Below, one piece after another: positions 56,608 to 64,000 of a stretch of 64,000 bases of DNA. The DNA comes from Closterium sp. Naga37s-1 (lineage: Eukaryota > Streptophyta > Zygnematophyceae > Desmidiales > Closteriaceae): the NCBI GenBank assembly GCA_947471745.1, contig CANJKZ010000924.1, forward strand, positions 496,001-560,000. The letters are read 5' to 3'. A program made the translations under genes and the position numbers. The number at the start of each line of letters is the position of its first letter. Positions within the stretch are counted from its first letter, which is position 1. Under the pieces are notes generated by a model, which was given only the letters and a program-made list of their open reading frames with translations, had not been told where the DNA came from and did not search any database.

Positions 56608-58405
56608 ACCTGAGGGAGCAGGACCCTGTGGGGGGAGGGGGTCTACCGGGGGGGGGGACTGGTACCAGAAAGAGGGGTGCTAGGGGAACCGGGTGGGACG
56701 CGTGCGGGTGTAACTGGTAGTAACAGACAGACTCGTCAAATGTGACGTCCTGGGAGGCGAAGACTCGACGCGAGCGCGGGTGGTAGAACTGCCACGGCGG
56801 GGCGTCAGTGGGGAAGCCAAGGACGACGCATCGGAGAGTGCGAGAGGAGAGCTTGCTCGCTTTGGCATCGCGAACAAGGGAGAGCGCGCCCCAGACCCGA
56901 AACACTGACGCATCACCAGCCTTCCCCGTCCACCGGAGGGTGGGCGAGGTCTCTGGCACAGAGACACGGGGCCAGAGGTTGAGCTGATGCGCAGCGTATC
57001 GGACCGCAAACGGCCACAGAAAATGGGGAGCAGCCACATGGATCATGGAGGTGCGAGCAACCTCCATGATCAAGCCAATGCGACGCTCAGCAATCCCATT
57101 CTGCTGAGAAGAGGCCGGAAGCGTGAACGTCTGGCGGATGCCCTCGGCTCGACAGAACCCCGCAAGGAGGTCAGAGGAGAACTCACCGCCCCTGTCAGAG
57201 TGCAGACGCAGGACTGGGAAGTCCTGCTCAAACCGCTCGTGCAGCTGGAGACGAGTAGCACGGATCCAGGGGATCAGGACACCGCAGACGTCCACCTTGC
57301 GCCGCAAGGGGAAGACAGTGGTGTAGCGTGTGTAGTCGTCAACAACCAGCAGGAAGCAGTGCTCACGGTCCGTTCCACCGATGGGGGCCGGGCCCCACAC
57401 ATCCATGTGGAGAGTCTGCAAAGGAGCAGTGGTCGGAGGAAACTCGGAGGAGTGAGGAGCGGCGCGCTGCTGCCCCTCGACGCAAGGAAGGCACGGCGGG
57501 GCAAGCGAGCGCGGCAGGGGGGGCAGGGTCCTGGGGAGGACAAGGAGACGGGAGTGCATGCTGCGTAGACGCGGCAGGGAGGGGTGACCAAGATGGTGGT
57601 GCCAGCGCTGAGTCTCGTGCGTGAGTACTCTGCACGAGCAAGACGCAGCTAACTGTCCCGACGCAGACGCCCGACTCGACGCAGCCACCTGTGCAGACGC
57701 AGTGGCCAGTGTGTACAGACTAGACCCAGGCTGTCGAGTGAACGTAGCCAGGTGACGGCCAGTCCGGGAGCACGTACAGATCGCCACACGCTGCCCTCCA
57801 ACCCAGACATCCTGAATGGCAGCGTTGCTCACCAAGTTCGTCGAGAACGTGGGGAGGTGGAGACCTGACAGAGAGCCGAAGGGGACTGCTGGACAAGGGA
57901 GAACCGTGGAGGCTCTCGCAACTACTGGGCCCCCAGAGGGGTCAGCCAATGAGACTGGGACAGGTGCTGTGAGTGGTGTGACTGTGGTGCAATCACGAAA
58001 GAAGCAACGTGACGCGCCTGAGTCAAGCGTGAAAGTGTGCAAGACCTCAGCTGAGGCAGGACCTGTGGCAGGAGACGCACTAGCACCTAGAGCGTCGGCA
58101 GACTCACGGGCACCTAGAGCTGCAGCAGACTCACTAGTACCTGGAGCGGCAGCAGACTCACTAGCACCTGGGGCGGCAGCAGACTCACTAGAACCGGGAG
58201 CAGGAACCTCTACACAGCCAGGGACGCATCGCTGAGAAGCACAGTCGCGACGTCGCTTAGGCCACTGAAAATCAAAACCTCCACCACCAGGCCTGCCTCG
58301 CTGAACAACCCACTCACGAAGCTGCTGAGGGGTGGGGTCGTCCGGGAGAGGCAGTGCCCGCTGCTGTCCACCCCTGGCCGCAGCAACTGCCGCGATAGTG
58401 GCCAT
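56561..58405 (-). CDS. Copia 2 protease and integrase
   Basis: A 614-residue open frame. After TPQQLREWVVQRGR and an Ala/Ser repeat comes the protease motif FTLDSGASRCF. Then the pre-integrase site (RWHHHLGHPSLPRL .. CLPCVEG) and the integrase core with the acidic triad in HMDVWG, RLHSDRGGEF and NGIAERR follow. The C-terminal integrase part (FRVWGALSLVRD, VFASQDVTFDES) is complete. No gag precedes it. The frame is intact and could be translated only if a transcript starts nearby. Confidence 0.88.
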   Translation of the reverse strand: MATIAAVAAARGGQQRALPLPDDPTPQQLREWVVQRGRPGGGGFDFQWPKRRRDCASQRCVPGCVEVPAPGSSESAAAPGASESAAAPGTSESAAALGARESADALGASASPATGPASAEVLHTFTLDSGASRCFFRDCTTVTPLTAPVPVSLADPSGGPVVARASTVLPCPAVPFGSLSGLHLPTFSTNLVSNAAIQDVWVGGQRVAICTCSRTGRHLATFTRQPGSSLYTLATASAQVAASSRASASGQLAASCSCRVLTHETQRWHHHLGHPSLPRLRSMHSRLLVLPRTLPPLPRSLAPPCLPCVEGQQRAAPHSSEFPPTTAPLQTLHMDVWGPAPIGGTDREHCFLLVVDDYTRYTTVFPLRRKVDVCGVLIPWIRATRLQLHERFEQDFPVLRLHSDRGGEFSSDLLAGFCRAEGIRQTFTLPASSQQNGIAERRIGLIMEVARTSMIHVAAPHFLWPFAVRYAAHQLNLWPRVSVPETSPTLRWTGKAGDASVFRVWGALSLVRDAKASKLSSRTLRCVVLGFPTDAPPWQFYHPRSRRVFASQDVTFDESVCYYQLHPHASHPVPLAPLFLVPVPPPGRPPPPTGSCSLRCVSGRPTPLGLLWPS

Positions 58406-58429
58406 GACAGACAGCGACGGTCAGGAGTA

Positions 58430-58756
58430 GGTCCAGCACCTCCAGCTCCTCCAGCACCAGCAGCACCTCCAGCACTCCCAGCAACACCTCCACCAGCAGC
58501 AGCAGCAGTAGCACGAGTAGCAGCAGCAGCAGCAGTAGTAGCAGCAGCAGGGCGGCTCAGTGGGGATGGGCGGCCACACCTCCAGCACTACCAGCATCAC
58601 CTCCACCAGCAGCAGCAGTAGCACGAGTAGCAGCAGCAGTAGTAGTAGCAGCAGCAGGGCGGCTCAGTGGGGCTGGGCGGCCGCACCTCCAACACTCCCA
58701 GCAGCACCTCCACCAGCAGCAGCAGTAGCACGAGCAGCAGCAGCAGCAGCAGTAGT
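58430..58756. repeat. CAGCAGCAC / AGCAGCAGTAG repeats
   Basis: Three blocks of a roughly 115-base unit (CCTCCACCAGCAGCAGCAGTAGC .. GGGCGGCTCAGTGGGG) built from trinucleotides. They lie upstream of the truncated copia 2 coding region. Confidence 0.85.
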
Positions 58757-59730
58757 ATTTTTTTTTTTTTTTTTTTTTTTTTTTAGGGTTTAGGGTTGCG
58801 CGCGGCCCACGGGCTGCAGGGGCGACGCGCGGCTCGGCAGGGCGGCGCACGGGCTGCAGGGGCAGCGCCCACTGGCTGCAGGGGCGACGCGCAGCTCGGC
58901 AGGGCGGCGCGCGGGCTGTAGGGGCGGCGCGCGGCTCGGCAGGGCGGCGCCCAGTCTGCAGGGGCGACGCTCGGCTCAGCAGGGCGGCGCGCGGGCTGCA
59001 GGGGCAGCGCCCACGGGCTGCAGGGGCGACGTGCGGCTCTGCAGGGCGGCGTACGGGCTGCAGGGGCAGCGCCCACGGGCTGCAGGGGCAACGCACGGCT
59101 CGGCAGGGCGGCGCGCGGGCTGCAGGGGCAGCGTCCACGGGCTGCAGGGGCGACGCGCGGCTCTGCAGGGCGGCGTACGGGCTGCAGGGGCGACGCGCGG
59201 CTCTGCAGGGCGGCGTACGGGCTGCAGGGGCAGCGCCCACGGGCTGCAGGGGCAACGCGCGGCTCGGCAGGGCGGCGCGCGGGCTGCAGGGGCAGCGTCC
59301 ACGGGCTGCAAGGGCGACGCGCGGCTCTGCAGGGCGGCGTACGGGCTGCAGGGGCGACGCGCGGCTCTGCAGGGCGGCGTACGGGCTGCAGGGGCAGCGC
59401 CCACGGGCTGCAGGGGCAACGCGCGGCTTGGCAGGGCGGCACGCGGGCTACAGGGGCAGCGCCCACGGGCTGCAGGGGCAGCACGCGGGCCACAGGGGCA
59501 GGCACGGCTGCAGGGGCAGCACGGTCGCAGGGGCAGGCATGGCTGCAGGGGCAGCACGGTCGCAGGGGCAGGCACGGCTGCAGGGGCAGGCACGGCTGCA
59601 GGGGCAGCACGGTCGCAGGGGCGAGTACGGCTGCAGGGGCAGCACGGTCGCAGGGGCGAGCACGGCTGCAGGGGCAGCATGGTCGCAGGGGCGAGCACGG
59701 CTGCAGGGGCAACGCGGTCGCAGGGGCAGC
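58757..59730. repeat. Poly(T), two TTTAGGG units and a GC-rich minisatellite
   Basis: About 27 T residues are followed by TTTAGGGTTTAGGG, then 930 bases of GGCTGCAGGGGC-type repeats (units of about 60 bases, then about 30 bases). Long open frames on both strands here come from the repeat and are not genes. Confidence 0.9.
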
Positions 59731-59864
59731 TGTCAGAATCAAGAGACAGGAATGAATGAACTATCACTGAGTTGGGTACAAGTATGAAACCCTAAAAGGG
59801 GTTGTACCCCATATTGGCTACCCCACTACAGCCTACACATGTATAACAAGCATATGCTTTGACA
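59731..59864 (-). repeat. 3' LTR of copia element 3
   Basis: 134 bp, plus strand TGTCAGAATCAAG .. GCTTTGACA, followed by CACCCCCATAGG. It shares GGTTGTACCCC and CCCACTACAGCCTA blocks with the LTRs at 52454 and 50367. Confidence 0.8.
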
Positions 59865-59908
59865 CACCCCCATAGGCAAAGTGGGGGAGAGCAAGAGAAG
59901 CAAAGCAA

Positions 59909-59951
59909 GCTCAGGGTGGATCACAACGTCACCACACACACTGAGCACAAG
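59909..59951 (-). promoter_or_regulatory. Conserved non-coding block near copia 3' LTRs
   Basis: A 43-base block with the core CAGGGTGGATCACAA lies between the RNase H stop and the 3' LTR. It is almost unchanged in copia 2 (52667-52709) and in the small non-autonomous element (50599-50641). Conservation outside any coding frame suggests a cis-acting signal; the role is inferred. Confidence 0.65.
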
Positions 59952-60070
59952 CAAAGGGCCACAAGGCCAGTTCACATGCAAGGGTATATATGCAACAGCA
60001 ACAGCACAGTGATCTCTACCTAGCAGAGCAAGCATGCAGGTATATATATAGATCACAGTACAAGCAAAGT

Positions 60071-63000
60071 CTACAGCAAGGGAGGAAACGTGGAAAGGCC
60101 TAACAGAGTGCAGAAACGCTGATGATCACCAGACGGAAGCGCCTTGGTGAATATATCAGCAGTGTTGGCCCGAGTGGCCACGTGAGCAAGACGAAGCTGA
60201 CCACGCTGCTGCAACTCTCGAGCGAGGAAGTAACGCAGAGCGATGTGCTTCGTTCTGTGCTCCAGTCTGTGCTCCTGACACAAGGCAATGGCGGCCTTGT
60301 TGTCGACGTACAGCACTGGAGGAGAACGAGGCCGCTCTCCCAAGTCGGTCAGCAGGTAGGTGAGCCAGCGCAACTCCTGTGCAGCCATGGCTGTGGCGTA
60401 GATCTCAGCCTCACAACTGGAGCTGAGAACTGAAGACGAGCGTGTAGAACGCCAAGAAACCGAACCAGAGCCAAGGCTGAAGGTGTAACCCTGTGACGAC
60501 CGCTGCGTAGCCTGGTCGTCAACCCAAGAAGCGTCTGAGTGCCCAGTGAGGGCAACGTCGCTCCGTCCTCCAAGCACGAGCCCCATGCCCGATGTACTGC
60601 ACAAGTAGCGTAGTACCCTCTTAGCAGCATCCATGTGCACCTTTCGGTGCCGACCAGGAGCCACGTGGCGAGCCAGAAGGCCAAGAGGGTACGCAAGGTC
60701 AGGACAAGTGCAGGTCATCAGGTACATGAGGCAGCCCACTAGCTCTGGGTAAGGACCACTCGGCTCTACGGACTCGTCCGAAGGTGGAGCTGAGAGCGAG
60801 TGACCTGTAGCCAGAGGAGTGTGCTGTGCCGAGGACCAGGTGAAGCCGAAGCGCTGAAGGACCTGCTGCACCATGTGTGACTGAGTCAGTGTGATGGTGC
60901 GGCGTGCTCTGTCCCGGGTGATCCGCAAGCCAAGATAGCTTGTCAGCTCACCCAGGTCTGTGCACGTGTGTCTCTTCTGCAGCTCCGACTTCACTAGGGC
61001 GAGAGCCTCAGTGTCAGCAGTGGCAAAAACCAAGTCGTCGACGTACACGAGGATGTAGAACGGCAGCAGCGAAGTGTCGGTGCGCAGAAACAGCGACGGG
61101 TCAGCAGTCGACGGAGCAAACCCAAGAGCCGCAAGTGTCGTCCTCAGTGTGTCGTGCCACTCACGTGGCACCTGACGGAGACCGTAGACCGGCCGCCTGA
61201 GGCTCCACTGGGTACCAGGAGGGAACGACCCAGTGAAGCCAGGTGGGCGGCGCAGCCAGATCTCCTCGTGCAGGCTGCCCTGTAAGAAGGCTGTGCTGAA
61301 GTCAAGAGAGTGAAGCTCGTAGTCACGCTGAGCGGCAACGTGCAGCAGCACCCGAAGAGTGGTCATCTTCGGGGTGGGGGAGAAGGTCTGGAAGAAGTCT
61401 ACTCCCTCTCGCTGACTGAAACCACGTGCAACGTAACGCGCCTTGAAGGCAGGCGGAGAACCTGGCGGCCGCTTCACCCTGAAAATCCACATGCCACTGA
61501 CGATGTTCGCCCCAGGTGGGGGAACCTCGTCGACGTAGGTGCCTGTGGACTTCCAGGATGCCATCTCTGCGTCCATGGCTGTCTGCCACTGAGAGGAGTA
61601 CTCACCCGCGATCGCCTCAGCGTAAGAGCGCGGGGTTGGGATGTCTGGAGCATCCGGGTCTCCCTCAGGGGCAAGCAGCATGGACACGAGATGAGGCGCA
61701 GCGGCTGCAAGACACTCAAGGTCCTCCTGCCTGTCCTCAAGGACGTCCGTGCCAAGAGCACACTCACCCCCGACGGACGGAGGACAGACAGACTCAGACT
61801 CAGCAACAAGACTAGCGGCGTAGTCTAGACGACAGGCAGCAGCAAAGTCAACAAGCTCAGCAACTAAGGCAGACGTAGCAGCAGACTCAAACGACGGGTC
61901 AGTGACAACAGTGGCTAGCAGACGCGTGACAGTAGGGTGCTCAGCACGAAACCGGTCAGACTCGGGGTCCGCAACGACAGGCAGAGAAGACGCAGGGGGG
62001 GACGGCAGAGGAACACGCTGTGGAGGAGAGGAAGGACGACGGACTACGAGGTGGGTGTCGGGGACAGCCGGCAGACGCGGACGAGGAACACGACGACCGA
62101 AACGACCAGAACAGACAGGCGAGACAGGACGCGACGCAGGCTCACGACGCTCAGTAAGACTCCCTAGCTGCTCAGTGTAAGGAGAAGGAGCAGGCAGCGG
62201 TGAACCAGGCTGCAACGGAAGACCAGTAGACGAAGGGAGACTAAGAACCTGGCGAAGCACAGAGTCAGGCGGTGGCTGAGACGACGGAGACGGTGGAGCG
62301 AAGAACAGGCGCGGCTGTGCAGTGACACCAGCACCAGCAGCTCCAGTACCCCCAGCAGCTCCAGCACCTCCAGCAGCTCCAGAACCTCCAGCGCCAGCAC
62401 CCTCAGCAGCTCCAGAACCTCCAGCTCCAGCGCCACCAGCGTCAGTACCTCCAACAGCTACAGAACCTCCAGCGCCAGCACCCTCAGCAGCTCCAGAACC
62501 TCCAGCTCCAGGGCCACCTGCGCCAGCACCTCCGGCAGCTCCGGAACCCTCAGCGCCAGCTCCTCCAGGACCAGCTCCACCAACAGCAGCACCCCCAGAA
62601 CCGGCACCTCCAGTCCCAGGGTCTCCAGCCTCAGTGCCTCCAGCAGCAGCACCCTCAGACTCAGCACCTCCAGCCCCAGCAGCTCCAGTACCTCCAGTAC
62701 GAGCACCTCCGGGACCAGCACCACTCCCAGCTCCAGTGACGACAGCAGAAGTACCTCCAGCGGCAGAGCCCCGAGCTCCAGAAGCGCGACCCTGACGGCG
62801 ACCGTACCAGTCGTGCAGCTGCTGCGAGGTGAGAGGCACACGCGGACGAAGGCGGCTACTCCAAGGAAGCCGCGCAACACCAGACTCAGAACCCTCAGCG
62901 CCAGCACCCTCAGCAGCTCCAGAACCTCCAGCTCCAGCGCCACCAGCGCCAGTACCTCCAGCAGCTCCCGAACCTCCAGCGCCAGCACCCTCAGCAGCTC

Positions 63001-63706
63001 CAGAACCTCCAGCGCCAGCGCCACCAGCGCCAGCACCTCCAGCAGCTCCAGAACCTCCAGCTCCAGCACCCTCAGTAGCTCCAGACCCTCCAGTAGAAAC
63101 AACTCCAGTGGCAGAGTCACCAGCTCCAGCGCCTCCCGCAGCAGGGCCCCTAGCTCCAGCAGCGCGACCCTGACGGCCAGCGTACCACTCAAACAGCTGC
63201 TGTGGGGAGAGAGGGAGTCGACGACGAGAGTGCAGCGGCGAGGCACCAGCGGAGCCACTACGGAGACGGCCGCTCCCGGGAGACTGCTCACCAGACGCCT
63301 CAGCGCCCCCAGGCTCAGCACCCCCAGACTCCTCACACCCAGGCTCAGCACCTCCAGTCTCCGCACCCCCAGGCTCCGCACCCCCAGGCTCAGCACCCTC
63401 AGGCTCAGCACCCCCAGGCTCCGCACCCCCAGGCTCAGCACCCCCAGCAGCAGCACCACCCTCAGCAGCACCTGAGTCACCAGTGACCTCAACCTGAGGA
63501 GGAGGGTCTACCTGAGACACACCTGAAGGAGCAGGACCGGGAGCGGGGAGGGGGTCTACCTGGGGAGCACCTGGAGCGAGGAAGAGCGGCGGGGGGGGAG
63601 AGGGGCAGTGCGGTAGGGGAAGAGACGGTAGAAGGGAACCGACTCGTCGAACGTGACGTCCTGAGAGGGGAAGACACGGCGCGAGGTGGGGTGGTAAAAC
63701 TGCCAA
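60071..63706 (-). CDS. Copia 3 linker, reverse transcriptase and RNase H
   Basis: A single open frame of 1,211 residues. The first 450 or so are GAGGSGAAEGAGAGG-type repeats containing two copies of a short motif, LSPQQLFEWYAGRQGRA and LTSQQLHDWYGRRQGRA. RT follows from about residue 730 (SGMWIFRVKRPPG), with YVDDLVF near residue 888. RNase H has LTGHSDASW, SCEAEIYATAM and LYVDNKAAI. This is the best preserved polymerase in the window. The start codon is only the first in the frame; in the element the chain would continue from integrase. Confidence 0.92.
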   Translation of the reverse strand: MAVLPPHLAPCLPLSGRHVRRVGSLLPSLPLPHCPSPPPPLFLAPGAPQVDPLPAPGPAPSGVSQVDPPPQVEVTGDSGAAEGGAAAGGAEPGGAEPGGAEPEGAEPGGAEPGGAETGGAEPGCEESGGAEPGGAEASGEQSPGSGRLRSGSAGASPLHSRRRLPLSPQQLFEWYAGRQGRAAGARGPAAGGAGAGDSATGVVSTGGSGATEGAGAGGSGAAGGAGAGGAGAGGSGAAEGAGAGGSGAAGGTGAGGAGAGGSGAAEGAGAEGSESGVARLPWSSRLRPRVPLTSQQLHDWYGRRQGRASGARGSAAGGTSAVVTGAGSGAGPGGARTGGTGAAGAGGAESEGAAAGGTEAGDPGTGGAGSGGAAVGGAGPGGAGAEGSGAAGGAGAGGPGAGGSGAAEGAGAGGSVAVGGTDAGGAGAGGSGAAEGAGAGGSGAAGGAGAAGGTGAAGAGVTAQPRLFFAPPSPSSQPPPDSVLRQVLSLPSSTGLPLQPGSPLPAPSPYTEQLGSLTERREPASRPVSPVCSGRFGRRVPRPRLPAVPDTHLVVRRPSSPPQRVPLPSPPASSLPVVADPESDRFRAEHPTVTRLLATVVTDPSFESAATSALVAELVDFAAACRLDYAASLVAESESVCPPSVGGECALGTDVLEDRQEDLECLAAAAPHLVSMLLAPEGDPDAPDIPTPRSYAEAIAGEYSSQWQTAMDAEMASWKSTGTYVDEVPPPGANIVSGMWIFRVKRPPGSPPAFKARYVARGFSQREGVDFFQTFSPTPKMTTLRVLLHVAAQRDYELHSLDFSTAFLQGSLHEEIWLRRPPGFTGSFPPGTQWSLRRPVYGLRQVPREWHDTLRTTLAALGFAPSTADPSLFLRTDTSLLPFYILVYVDDLVFATADTEALALVKSELQKRHTCTDLGELTSYLGLRITRDRARRTITLTQSHMVQQVLQRFGFTWSSAQHTPLATGHSLSAPPSDESVEPSGPYPELVGCLMYLMTCTCPDLAYPLGLLARHVAPGRHRKVHMDAAKRVLRYLCSTSGMGLVLGGRSDVALTGHSDASWVDDQATQRSSQGYTFSLGSGSVSWRSTRSSSVLSSSCEAEIYATAMAAQELRWLTYLLTDLGERPRSPPVLYVDNKAAIALCQEHRLEHRTKHIALRYFLARELQQRGQLRLAHVATRANTADIFTKALPSGDHQRFCTLLGLSTFPPLL

Positions 63707-64000
63707 CCAGGCGCGTCAGGGACAAAGCCAAGGAAGACACAGGGAACAGCGCGGGCGGAGAGCTTGTCCGCAGTGGTATCGCGGACAAAGGCACGAGCAC
63801 CCCAGACCCGGAAACGCGACGCATCGCCAACCTTCCCCGTCCACAGCAGTGTGGGCGAGGTCTCCGGCAAGGAGACACGGGGCCAGAGGTTGAGCTGATG
63901 CGCGGCGTACCGGACCGCAAACGGCCACAGAAAATGGGGGGCAGCCGCATGGATCATGGAGGTACGAGCGACCTCCATGACTAAGCCAATGCGGCGCTCA
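63556..64000 (-). pseudogene. Copia 3 integrase C-terminal part, partial
   Basis: Reads MEVARTSMIHAAAPHFLW, LNLWPRVSLPETSP, FRVWGARAFVRD and VFPSQDVTFDESV, the copia integrase C-terminal region, matching copia 2 closely. The catalytic residues are beyond the window edge. The frame is lost at the G run near 63595. Confidence 0.88.

Larger units (their letters stand above)
52454..58405 (-). mobile_element. Copia element 2, 5'-truncated
   Basis: A 3' LTR (52454-52584) is followed inward by RNase H, RT, a Gly/Ala-rich linker, integrase and protease. Gag, the primer site and the 5' LTR are not found; the sequence turns into simple repeats beyond 58405. The RT is frame-shifted near 54030 compared with the intact copy at 60071-63706. 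The closest relative in the window is copia element 3. Confidence 0.87.
59731..64000 (-). mobile_element. Copia element 3, 3' part
   Basis: A 134-bp LTR (59731-59864) is followed inward by an intact RNase H/RT frame, a long Gly/Ala-rich linker and the integrase C-terminus, and runs off the right edge. One frame change near 63595, at a run of eight G, separates integrase from the rest. It is very close to copia 2 in protein sequence. Confidence 0.9.

Noticed and set aside
54987-56609. A 540-residue Leu/Glu/Val-rich frame and its plus-strand partners
   Set aside because: These are other frames of the trinucleotide linker of copia 2; the genuine frame is the Gly/Ala one that connects integrase to RT.
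58779-58797. A telomere end
   Set aside because: There are only two TTTAGGG units, internal to repeats, with genes of retroelements on both sides.
58783-59759. Long frames on both strands over the GGCTGCAGGGGC repeat
   Set aside because: The unit lengths keep frames open on both strands; there are no non-repetitive residues to support a protein.

Overview
This is nuclear DNA from a green-lineage eukaryote, most likely a streptophyte alga (possibly a Closterium-like zygnematophyte; that name is an inference). The evidence is intron-rich genes with GT..AG junctions, an mTERF-family gene, a plant-type spastizin (ZFYVE26-like) gene, LTR retrotransposons primed by initiator-Met tRNA, and a short TTTAGGG run. 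No prokaryotic features were seen.

Layout: 1-5035 is the 5' part of a decayed Ty3/gypsy element (minus strand), its other half outside the window. 5635-10577 (minus) is a CLASRP/SWAP2-type RS-rich splicing regulator. A 968-bp gap separates it, head to head, from an mTERF-family organellar protein gene (11546-14857, plus). That gene is interrupted at 12398-13260 by a hAT-like element with 19-bp terminal inverted repeats and an 8-bp target duplication, and the element is placed so that it can be spliced out exactly as an intron. 15130-15877 (plus) is the C-terminal part of a CPBP (CAAX-type) membrane protease. 16342-42108 (minus) is one 26-kb gene with about 26 exons for the plant ZFYVE26/spastizin-like protein. 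From 43203 to the end there are four LTR elements, all on the minus strand: a complete but mutated Ty1/copia element (43203-50031, TSD GGATG), a small non-autonomous element (50367-52041, TSD GAACT), a 5'-truncated copia element (52454-about 58405), and the 3' part of a related copia element (59731-64000).

The most striking pattern is intron structure. In both large minus-strand genes, pieces of exon carrying the splice junction are repeated in tandem in the adjoining introns, usually as degenerate upstream copies of the 3' splice site and first tens of bases of an intact exon (up to eight copies). With the spliceable transposon in the mTERF gene, this suggests a genome where introns are being actively created and remodelled.

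The host genes are otherwise housekeeping: RNA splicing, organelle gene expression, membrane proteolysis and endolysosomal trafficking. They show no obvious shared pathway.
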